Source: Luteitalea sp.
Lineage (GTDB): Bacteria > Acidobacteriota > Vicinamibacteria > Vicinamibacterales > Vicinamibacteraceae
Reading direction: 5' to 3'
Assembly (NCBI GenBank): GCA_009377605.1
Contig: WHTT01000011.1
Location: 1-62,999 of the forward strand
Length of the DNA: 62,999 bases
The notes under the pieces were generated by a model. That model had not been told where the DNA came from. It saw only the letters and a list, made by a program, of their open reading frames with translations, and did no database searches. The position numbers were made by a program, and so were the translations under genes. Positions 7,559 through 15,237 of this stretch are shown piece by piece; positions within the stretch are counted from its first letter, which is position 1; each line of letters starts with the position of its first letter.

Positions 7559-10432
7559 TTACCAGTCGAACTTGACCCCGAACCGTACGATACGCGGTCC
7601 GACGATGTTCGACGGGAACAAGTAACGCGTGCCGGAATTCCAGTTGATGTTCTGCTCCGTGTTGGTGTTGGTGATGTTGTACAAATCGATCAGTGCCGTC
7701 AAGCGTGCGCCCACCAGCGTGATTGCCTTTTCGACTCGCAGGTCGATCAAGTTGATCGAGTCCTGACGCTGGGTGTCGATGGGCTCGGCCAGAATGCGCT
7801 GGTTTCCGTAGTTCAGCGCCACCTCAAACGTACGACCGAAGGGCTGGCCGGATTGATAGCGGTAGCTGGGCGAAAAGCGCAGATCCCAGGGACCATCGTA
7901 CGTGCCATTGAGCTTGAAGGCCCACGTCTGGAAATTGAACCGCCCCTCGTCCGTGTTGATCAAGTCGGTCGGCGTCGTCGGCAGGGTCTCCGACCGCAGT
8001 GTGTTCCCGAAGTAGCCATCGTCGAAGTCGTAGTTCCAGCGGTACGAGAAGGCGGCAATCATCGACCAACGGCCCGAGAGGCGGCGCGTCGCGCTCAGCT
8101 CCCACGTCCAGAACTCACTGATGCCGTCGACGTTCTCCGTGCGATCCACGGTTGGCAGCTCCAGGGCCGCCGCGCTGAGATCGAACGCCTGGAACGTACC
8201 CTCGTCGTCCGGCGTGCGGCTATCACCGTCGGGACCAGGGTCCTGAACGGTGACCGGCACATTGTAGGCCGAGAGCGGTCTGTTCACGTTGTTCTGCTGA
8301 TATTGATTGCCAATGCGGCGGTACACCACACCGGTGCGCAGGCCGAAGTTGGCGGCAATCTCGCGCTCGAGCCAGGCGGCGACCTCACGTGTGTAGGTGT
8401 CGTCGAGATTCGGATCGAGGCTGGTCGATGCCTCACCGCCCGAGGACTGCAGAAGCGTGCCCTCTTCGCCTGGTTCCCAGAGGCCGCTGCCGTTCGGGTC
8501 GGCCCAGGCGTATCGACGGAACCAGTCGGGCGAGTTCGTGTTGACATCGCTCGCTAAACCAGTGCCCGGGTTCCACCAATACTGCCCGTAGTTCACCTTG
8601 ACGAGCGTTTTCCCATCGCCGAAGAGGTCGAAATTGACGCCGACGCGCGGTGACCACAGGTTCCACGTGAGGACATCCTCGACGGCGGAGAAGTCCAGCG
8701 TCTCGGTGAAGAAGCGTCCCGGGAGCCGCTGCTGGGCAGGCAGGAAGCTGCGATAGCGTTCGTATCGCAGGCCGAGATTGAGCGTCATGCGATTGGTGGG
8801 CTGCCACGTGTCGTTCAGGTACGACGCATACGTCCAGAGCCCGTTGATCGACTCCGTCGGCGCGCCGAACAAATACACTTCCGTCGGCTCACCGTTGTTC
8901 AGCCGCTGCAGGACATCGCCGGGGAAGCCAGATGGGTCGGAGGCGCCTGGCTGGCCGCGGATGGCCTCCGAGGTCTCTCGGAATACTTCACCGCCCATCT
9001 TGAAGTTGTGCGACCCGACCCAGCCGTTCTTGAACAGGCTGAGCGCCCCGTGCACTTGGGGGCGCCGTCGGTTCAGCGCCCATTCTCGGTTGGCGCCATA
9101 TATCAGGTTGTTGCCGGTGTCCTGGATCGAAGGGGCGTCGCTGTTCCGGTGGTTCGGCCAGTCGTAGGCGAACTGCCCGGCACGCAGCTCGAGGAAGCCG
9201 AGATCGTTCAGCACGGAGTTCCAGTCGACCTTCCACACGCCTCCCCAATACTTCTGATTCCACGTGGAGTCAGCGGTCGTATGGATCGCGGCGCTGGAGC
9301 CAATGAGATAGGTGTCGAGCCGGTTCGGTTGCTGTTTGCGGCCCCACTGCGTGTAGGCGACGATCTTATTGTTCGGGCTCAGCGTGTAGGTGGCCTTGCC
9401 CGTGACGTTGTGGAGCTTGGTGGTGAAGATGTCTGCGGGAAAGTTCGGGTACCGCACGTCGATCTGCTGATTGCGCACCGACGAGTACCACCACAGCTTG
9501 TCTTTCTGGATGTACCCACCTACGTCGGCATTCACATCGTAGTACCGATTCAAGCGGTTCGTGTCTTGGGCGTCGAGGCCGCCGCCGCCCTGGATACCCC
9601 GGGCAATCTGGCTGTCGTCGATGTTGGTGGCCTGCACACCCTCGGTCTGGTAGTCGACATAGACGCGTCCGTGATACGCGTTGCCGCCCGACTTCGAGAC
9701 GAAGGCGCTGGCGACGCCGGGCCATCCCATCTCCGCGCTGTGCGAGCCGGTTCCTACCGAGACCTCCTCGAAGGAGCCGTAGTCGTAGTAGAAGCCGGCT
9801 GCACCGGTTCCTTCCGTCATGACCATGCCTTCGACCATGGGCCGATGCTGATCAGTCTTGGTGTCGTACGCCGCGTACGGTGTTTGCGTGCCTGCGGCGC
9901 TGCCGCCGACATCGACGCGCTGGAGCTGGACGGCAGGTGAGGCTCCCAGGATTGACCACAGGTCACGCGCGTTCGGCAGGGAGCTGAGCTTCTCGGCGTC
10001 GAAGTTGGTCACGATTCGCGACGCCCGCTGGTCGACGACCGGCGCCTCGCCGGTCACGGTCAGCGTCTCCTCGAGCGTCGAGATCTGCATCTGCACATCA
10101 ATGGTGGCGTTGAACCCGACGCCCAGGCGCTGCCGCTCACGCACAAGCGTCGCGAAGCCTTGCAGCTGGTAGGTCAACGTATAGTCACCAGGCGGCAATT
10201 GAGGCAGTCGATACGCGCCGCCCTCGTTCGTCACCACGGTTCGCTCACCCTGCAGAACCGGGCTGGTAGCCGTGACCAGGGCACCGGGTAGCGCAGCGCT
10301 GCTTTCGTCGGTCACCCTTCCATCGATTGCCGCCGTGGTGGCGCCGGCCGACTGCGCCTCCACCTTTTCCGCCAGCACCGTGCACAGAACAACGAGACAC
10401 ACCCCTACTCGGACGTGAGTCAAGCAGATCAT
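7559..10432 (-). CDS. TonB-dependent receptor with carboxypeptidase-regulatory-like domain
   Basis: This outer-membrane receptor of 957 residues has a signal peptide (CLVVLCTVLAEKVEAQ), a carboxypeptidase D regulatory-like beta-sandwich (about 30-115), a plug domain (about 120-260; the AYDTKTDQHRPMVEGMVMTEG region) and a long beta-barrel ending in a typical aromatic C-terminus (VGPRIVRFGVKFDW). A GAGGAGG ribosome-binding site precedes the ATG. It lies upstream of the secreted M20 amidohydrolase on the same strand (80-bp gap), which suggests uptake of the substrate or product of that enzyme. No SusD partner is present, as is usual for these Acidobacteriota receptors. The ligand is unknown. Confidence 0.9.
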   Translation of the reverse strand: MICLTHVRVGVCLVVLCTVLAEKVEAQSAGATTAAIDGRVTDESSAALPGALVTATSPVLQGERTVVTNEGGAYRLPQLPPGDYTLTYQLQGFATLVRERQRLGVGFNATIDVQMQISTLEETLTVTGEAPVVDQRASRIVTNFDAEKLSSLPNARDLWSILGASPAVQLQRVDVGGSAAGTQTPYAAYDTKTDQHRPMVEGMVMTEGTGAAGFYYDYGSFEEVSVGTGSHSAEMGWPGVASAFVSKSGGNAYHGRVYVDYQTEGVQATNIDDSQIARGIQGGGGLDAQDTNRLNRYYDVNADVGGYIQKDKLWWYSSVRNQQIDVRYPNFPADIFTTKLHNVTGKATYTLSPNNKIVAYTQWGRKQQPNRLDTYLIGSSAAIHTTADSTWNQKYWGGVWKVDWNSVLNDLGFLELRAGQFAYDWPNHRNSDAPSIQDTGNNLIYGANREWALNRRRPQVHGALSLFKNGWVGSHNFKMGGEVFRETSEAIRGQPGASDPSGFPGDVLQRLNNGEPTEVYLFGAPTESINGLWTYASYLNDTWQPTNRMTLNLGLRYERYRSFLPAQQRLPGRFFTETLDFSAVEDVLTWNLWSPRVGVNFDLFGDGKTLVKVNYGQYWWNPGTGLASDVNTNSPDWFRRYAWADPNGSGLWEPGEEGTLLQSSGGEASTSLDPNLDDTYTREVAAWLEREIAANFGLRTGVVYRRIGNQYQQNNVNRPLSAYNVPVTVQDPGPDGDSRTPDDEGTFQAFDLSAAALELPTVDRTENVDGISEFWTWELSATRRLSGRWSMIAAFSYRWNYDFDDGYFGNTLRSETLPTTPTDLINTDEGRFNFQTWAFKLNGTYDGPWDLRFSPSYRYQSGQPFGRTFEVALNYGNQRILAEPIDTQRQDSINLIDLRVEKAITLVGARLTALIDLYNITNTNTEQNINWNSGTRYLFPSNIVGPRIVRFGVKFDW

Positions 10433-10708
10433 CCCTCCTCCTCAATCGGCGACGCCTTGCTGGGCGCGCCGCCGGCAAATTACGTGTGGAGGAGCAAGAT
10501 CGGCTCCAGGTGTCACTCGACGGTGTGCACGAGAACTAAGGCTGTGACGCGATGCGAGTTACGCGCGAGAGAGACCATGAAGGGCTAACGTTGCGAGGAT
10601 ACATTTCTGTCTGAGCGGGATCCAGACGCGTGAATAACGTCGGTCCCGAGGCACGACATGACCGGGCAGTTGCGTCGATGCGCGTCAACTCGTTCCGGAA
10701 CGGGCGGC
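10433..10708. other. intergenic region, no gene seen
   Basis: These 276 bases separate two minus-strand genes. I see the leader and ribosome-binding site of the receptor at its left edge and no convincing coding sequence or strong palindrome elsewhere. Confidence 0.5.
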
Positions 10709-11965
10709 TCATGACGGGCAGGGTCCAACTGTCTCAGCTTTGGCCAGGAAGTCAGCGTCTATCTCTACTCCCAACCCCGGACCGGTTGGGACCTTGACCG
10801 TCCCGTTGTGGATCTCGAAATGCGGTGAGTACCAGGACTCGGGTTTCCGTGGCGCTCGCCAGGGAAACTCCATGTAGGCGCCGATATTGGGAATCGCCGA
10901 GGCGAACTGGAGAATGTTGACGGCGGTTGCGCCCGTCTGCGTGTTGTGCGGCACGATCCGCATCTCGAACCGACGGGCCATCCGCGCCACGCGCGCCGCC
11001 CGAATGAAGCCGCCGTTGTAATTGAGATCGGGCTGGACAATGTCCATCACGCCATTTTCCATCATCCACTGAAACCGCCACAGGCTGGCATCCTGCTCGC
11101 CGGCGGCCACCTGCATTGTCAGAGCGTCGGCCACCTGCTTCGTCTCGCTCAGCTCTTCCCACGGGCACGGCTCTTCGAAGAATCCGACGCCGAGATCCTC
11201 CAGCATGTGACCGATCTCGATCGCCTTGGCGGCGTTGTACGAGCCATTCGCGTCGGTGTAGATGTCGATGTCGTCGCCAAGGCGCTTTCGGGCGAGCGCC
11301 ATCATTGTCTCGGTGCGGTCTGGATAGGCATCGAGGTTGCGGCTCATCCGCCCACCGATCTTGAACTTGACTGCCTTTGCGCCCGTGTGCTCGACACCGC
11401 GAACGTATACGTCCACCTCTTCCTCTGCCGTGGTGTCCCGCCCCGAGCCGGAGAGATACACGGGAATCTCCTTGCGGATGACTCCGCCCATCAGCTCGCC
11501 GATCGGCTTGCTGGCCGTCTTTCCAAGGAGGTCGAACAGGCTCTGCTCCACATACGCCACCGGGCACCACAAGGCTTGGCCGGCCAGCTTGTAGTTTTGG
11601 ATATAGACGCCATCGATCAGCGTCTCGAGATCGCGTGCATCCTTGCCGAGGAAGAACGGTGCCACCAGATTGAGCAGGATCGGCACGTAGTCCGCGACCT
11701 GCTTGGTCTTGCACACTCCCACCGCGCCATCGGTTGAGCGCGTCCGGACGAAGTAGTGGCTCCCGTTCTTGAGGAGCTCGATGGACTCGATCTTGACCGG
11801 TGCATCGACACGCCGGCGAAGATCGAAGAGTGGCGTTTCGTAATCTGGAACGACTCGCTCCTCGGCCTGAGGCAGCAACCACGCCGAGGAGGAACGGACG
11901 CCGAGAGCCGTTGCGGACACGCCCGCCGAGAGACCCGCCAGGAGGCTGCGCCGATTGATTCTCAT
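10709..11965 (-). CDS. exported mandelate racemase/enolase-superfamily enzyme (Tat signal)
   Basis: This enolase-superfamily protein of about 418 residues starts with a twin-arginine-type signal (MRINRRSLLAGLSAG, ending near SSAW), unusual for a family that is mostly cytosolic. Motifs: KFKIGG (KxK base), TDANGSY, FFEEPCPWEE, AAGEQDA, DIVQPDLNYNGGF and a late His in VPHNTQTG, giving the usual metal-ligand order. An ATG at 11965 is preferred over a GTG two codons upstream. It is a third enolase-superfamily gene in the window and presumably acts on an acid sugar or related alpha-hydroxy acid in the periplasm. The short region to 12118 separates it from a divergent sensing operon. Confidence 0.85.
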   Translation of the reverse strand: MRINRRSLLAGLSAGVSATALGVRSSSAWLLPQAEERVVPDYETPLFDLRRRVDAPVKIESIELLKNGSHYFVRTRSTDGAVGVCKTKQVADYVPILLNLVAPFFLGKDARDLETLIDGVYIQNYKLAGQALWCPVAYVEQSLFDLLGKTASKPIGELMGGVIRKEIPVYLSGSGRDTTAEEEVDVYVRGVEHTGAKAVKFKIGGRMSRNLDAYPDRTETMMALARKRLGDDIDIYTDANGSYNAAKAIEIGHMLEDLGVGFFEEPCPWEELSETKQVADALTMQVAAGEQDASLWRFQWMMENGVMDIVQPDLNYNGGFIRAARVARMARRFEMRIVPHNTQTGATAVNILQFASAIPNIGAYMEFPWRAPRKPESWYSPHFEIHNGTVKVPTGPGLGVEIDADFLAKAETVGPCPS

Positions 11966-12117
11966 CGGCACAGTTTACCGCCACAGACCGTCCCCGAGGA
12001 TGTCGCAAGTTGTCTCAGCGTCGGCGCACCAGATCGATCCGCACGGATTTCGTGTCACGGCGAGCATAGTGCCGTGATAGCATGCACGCCGTTTCCCTAC
12101 TTGGTCCAAAGGATTGC

Positions 12118-12846
12118 ATGCCGCAGGCGTGGTGCGTCTCGGCCGAGCGTGTGAGATTGGTGCTGCGCAAGCGTTGGGGCTCTGGCGTCGCAGCGTCACT
12201 GGTCCTTCTGTCTTGGGCGGTCGGTAGTGGGTGTAGCGGCGCGGCGAAGGAAGGTCCTGAGCGGCGCACCATCCGCTTGACGACCGGCTGGCCCGGCGGG
12301 TTCTTCAATCCACTCGGCGCTGCGCTGGTGACCACGTACTCGAAGGCGATACCGGATCTGTCGTTCGCGGTGGTGCCGAGCGGCGGCGCGGACGTTCATG
12401 GCAAGCACCTCCCATTCCTCGACGCGGCCCACCAGGTGAGCCGGGGCGCGGTGGATGCCGCATTCGTCAGCGCGGCTTACCCGGTCGAGTCGGTGCGCCT
12501 GGCGACCCACGCCGGCGCCGACCTGTTGGAGGTCAGCGGTCCCGTGGTCGAGCGGCTCCGGGCGACCTACCCGTTCTTGCGCGCCGTTCTCATCCCGTCG
12601 GAGACATACCCCAGTCTTCGCCGCGCCGTGCACACCGTCGGCATCCATACGGTCCTGGCCTGCAACGTCGAGCTCGACGAAACGCTCGTCTATCGACTGA
12701 CCAAGACCTTCTTCGCCGCCCTGCCAGAGCTCGCGACCCGTGTCCGGGCGTTGCGGCGGTTGGATCTCGCACGGGCGCCCGCCACGCCGATTCCTCTGCA
12801 CGACGGCGCTGCACGCTACTACCGAGAGCGCGAGCTGTTCCGATGA
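12118..12846 (+). CDS. TAXI-family TRAP-type binding protein lacking one lobe
   Basis: A 242-residue exported (possibly lipoprotein; Cys in GSGCSG near residue 38) relative of TAXI solute-binding proteins. The N-terminal strand-loop (TIRLTTGWPGGFFNPLGAAL, VVPSGGADV) is joined almost directly to the C-terminal lobe (AAHQVSRGAVDAAFV, VLIPSETYPSLRRAVHTV, LVYRLTKTFF, PIPLHDGAARYYRE). Typical family members have about 95 more residues between SGG and the AAHQV-like segment, which form much of the first lobe. The reading frame is intact, so this is an internal deletion or a derived short form. AAAGGA precedes the ATG at 12118; an earlier ATG at 12082 is possible. It overlaps the histidine kinase by ATGA, so it probably feeds a signal to it rather than to a transporter (no TRAP permease is present). 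Confidence 0.75.
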   Translation: MPQAWCVSAERVRLVLRKRWGSGVAASLVLLSWAVGSGCSGAAKEGPERRTIRLTTGWPGGFFNPLGAALVTTYSKAIPDLSFAVVPSGGADVHGKHLPFLDAAHQVSRGAVDAAFVSAAYPVESVRLATHAGADLLEVSGPVVERLRATYPFLRAVLIPSETYPSLRRAVHTVGIHTVLACNVELDETLVYRLTKTFFAALPELATRVRALRRLDLARAPATPIPLHDGAARYYRERELFR

Positions 12847-14513
12847 AGCGCGACTGGCTGACCGCGTGGCGACAGCGGCTCATGGTGGGTGTGGCGATCG
12901 CCGTCGCGATCGCGCTCGTCACACTGGCCGTCGTCGGCTATCGCGCCACGCGCGAGTGGCAGCGTAGCTCAGCACGATTGGTCGAGCGGCGCGCGGAGGA
13001 GAGTGCCGAGCTGCTGGTCACCGCGCTGACGCGCGACATGCGGGGCGCACAGGCGCTCGTGCTCGCGAGCCGTGACTGGAACCCGCTGTCTGTCACTTCC
13101 CTGACTGACATCAGCGACCATGTCGCGGCTGCCTTTGCGCGGTACCCGTACCCGGAATCGTTCTTCGAATGGCACGAGGGGTCGGACCAGTCGATGGTCT
13201 TCTTCAATCGAGCCGATCGTCCTCCAGCGTGGATGCCCAAGGAGCTTCGCGCGGACCGGTACCCCGTGGTCCTCGTGACCGAGCCTGCCGTGGCGACGAC
13301 GCTCGCCGACCGCATCCGGCAGGATGCAAAGGTCGGCCGCCGGTACTCTGTCTTCGACGTCACCCTCGCGCGGGAACGGTACCAGGTCGTCGCTCGACTG
13401 CAGTACGACGAGCCGTTTCGGGAGCGGCTCGAGAGCATCTTCGGCTATACGGTCAACCTTCGTTGGGTGCGGCGCTCGTATTTCTCCGAGATTACCGCCG
13501 AGGTCGCCCGCATCGGCAATCGTGGGGTCGACCTCGACCTGGCGGTGCTCGACGAGCACGGCAGCCTCATCGCCGGCTCGGCGAACGCCGTGCCCGCCAC
13601 ACGACGCTCTTTCCCCCTGCTGTTCTTCGATCCGACGACCTCGGCCGTGGATCCGCCTGCCGACCTCGCGGTGCGTACGTGGCAGGTGCGCGTGAGTTCC
13701 GCAAACGACCCCACGCTGGTATGGGCCACACGCAGCGCCAACTGGACGCTCGGGGTGATGACGGCTGCGGCGACGGGCCTCGGTGTCAGTCTAATCTTTG
13801 GATTCTACGCCGCGCGCGCGAGCGTGATGCTGGCTGAGGTCCGCTCCGATTTCGTCTCCAGTGTCACCCACGAGCTGAAGACACCGCTGGCGACGATTCG
13901 GGCCGTTGGCCACACGCTCATCCGTGGACGGGTCACGGGGCCGGACGCCCTCCGCGAGTACGCGCAGCTCCTCGTCCAGGAGGCAAAGCGTCTGACGCGT
14001 CTGGTGGACAACATCTTGGCGTACGCGAGGGTCACCGACGTGACCGACGTGTACTCGTTCGAGCATCAGGCGCCGGCCGAGCTGGTCGACGATGTGTTGC
14101 AGGAGTTTCGCCACCAACTGGTCGACGGCGACTTCGAGCTCGACGTCGACGTGCCGACCGACCTCCCATTGGTGCATGCGGATCGGACGGCCATGCGCTT
14201 GGTTCTGGACAACCTTGTCGACAACGCCATCCGCTACTCGAGCGAGCAGCGCTGGATTCGCCTGGCCGTCTGGTGCGATGGCTCGCACGTGATCATCGAG
14301 GTACGCGACCGTGGCATCGGCATCCCTCGCGACGAGCTGTCGAGCGTCCATCGAAAATTCGTCAGAGGCCAATTGTCCCGCTCTGGCGGCAGTGGGCTCG
14401 GCCTCGCCATCGTCAATCGCGTGGTTGCCGACCATGGTGGGCGGTTCGTCCTCGAGAGCGAAGCCGGCACCGGGACGGCGGCTCGCTTCAGTCTTCCTGC
14501 TGTTCGGGGGTGA
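12843..14513 (+). CDS. membrane sensor histidine kinase
   Basis: This kinase has 556 residues. TM1 (about 14-35) and TM2 (about 300-322) flank a periplasmic sensor domain of about 265 residues. The HisKA H-box is SSVTHELKTP with His343, followed by an N box (LDNLVDNAIRYS), a G1 box (RDRGIGIP) and a G2 box (SGLGLAIV). It overlaps the TAXI-like gene by 4 bp and is followed 16 bp later by an OmpR-type regulator. The layout suggests that the truncated TAXI protein presents a ligand, probably a small carboxylate, to the kinase sensor domain. The sensor domain itself is not recognised. Confidence 0.9.
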   Translation: MKRDWLTAWRQRLMVGVAIAVAIALVTLAVVGYRATREWQRSSARLVERRAEESAELLVTALTRDMRGAQALVLASRDWNPLSVTSLTDISDHVAAAFARYPYPESFFEWHEGSDQSMVFFNRADRPPAWMPKELRADRYPVVLVTEPAVATTLADRIRQDAKVGRRYSVFDVTLARERYQVVARLQYDEPFRERLESIFGYTVNLRWVRRSYFSEITAEVARIGNRGVDLDLAVLDEHGSLIAGSANAVPATRRSFPLLFFDPTTSAVDPPADLAVRTWQVRVSSANDPTLVWATRSANWTLGVMTAAATGLGVSLIFGFYAARASVMLAEVRSDFVSSVTHELKTPLATIRAVGHTLIRGRVTGPDALREYAQLLVQEAKRLTRLVDNILAYARVTDVTDVYSFEHQAPAELVDDVLQEFRHQLVDGDFELDVDVPTDLPLVHADRTAMRLVLDNLVDNAIRYSSEQRWIRLAVWCDGSHVIIEVRDRGIGIPRDELSSVHRKFVRGQLSRSGGSGLGLAIVNRVVADHGGRFVLESEAGTGTAARFSLPAVRG

Positions 14514-14529
14514 AGACAGGACACGGGGC

Positions 14530-15237
14530 ATGCAGAAACGCATTCTCATCGTGGAAGACGACCGAGCGCTGGCGAGGGTGATGAAAGACAACCTCGCCTT
14601 CGAGGGGTTCCAGGTGGAGGCTGTGGCCGACGGTCATGCGGCCGTTGGCAGCGTGCGATCGTTTGCTCCGGATCTCGTCTTGCTGGATCTCATGTTGCCA
14701 GGCTGCAGCGGCTTCGACCTGTGCGGCGTGCTGCGAGAAGGGGGGAGGGTCCCGATTATCATCGTGACGGCGCGCGGGCAACGCGTCGACAAGCTGAAGG
14801 GGCTCAATCTCGGCGCCGATGACTACGTGACGAAGCCCTTCGACGTGGACGAGCTACTGGCGCGGATCCGCGCGGTCTTGCGCCGGACGCGCACCGTCGT
14901 TGGTCGGCTGGCATTGGGGGACGTTCACGTCGATTTCAAAGCGCTCAGAGCCACCAATGCAGGCGCCGAAATCCACCTCACGCACCGAGAGTTCGAGGTG
15001 CTCCGCTACCTCGCTGAGCGCGAAGAGCGCGTGGTGTACCGGGACGAGCTGCTCCGTGAAATCTGGGGCTACCTCGACCCGCCCACGACGACACGCTCGG
15101 TCGATCATGCGATCGCCAGACTCCGCAAGAAGATCGAGATCGATCCAGCGCATCCCCGGTTCGTGAGGACGGTCCACGGCGGAGGCTACTGCCTGACGGT
15201 GACGGGCGAGGCGTCTGGTCCAAGCTTGATGGGCTGA
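14530..15237 (+). CDS. OmpR/PhoB-family response regulator
   Basis: This protein has 235 residues. The receiver domain (about 1-118) begins MQKRILIVEDD, with the phospho-acceptor Asp in LVLLDLMLPG, a switch Thr in IIIVTARG and Lys in DDYVTKPFD. The winged-helix DNA-binding domain (about 135-228) includes LTHREFEVLRYLAE and the FVRTVHGGGYCL wing. The start at 14530 directly matches the family N-terminus. Its 3' end overlaps the convergent PHP-like gene by 52 bp. It is the partner of the preceding kinase. Confidence 0.92.
   Translation: MQKRILIVEDDRALARVMKDNLAFEGFQVEAVADGHAAVGSVRSFAPDLVLLDLMLPGCSGFDLCGVLREGGRVPIIIVTARGQRVDKLKGLNLGADDYVTKPFDVDELLARIRAVLRRTRTVVGRLALGDVHVDFKALRATNAGAEIHLTHREFEVLRYLAEREERVVYRDELLREIWGYLDPPTTTRSVDHAIARLRKKIEIDPAHPRFVRTVHGGGYCLTVTGEASGPSLMG

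Noticed and set aside
7559-10432. SusC/SusD-type polysaccharide utilisation locus
   Set aside because: No SusD-like lipoprotein or glycoside hydrolase cluster accompanies any receptor here.
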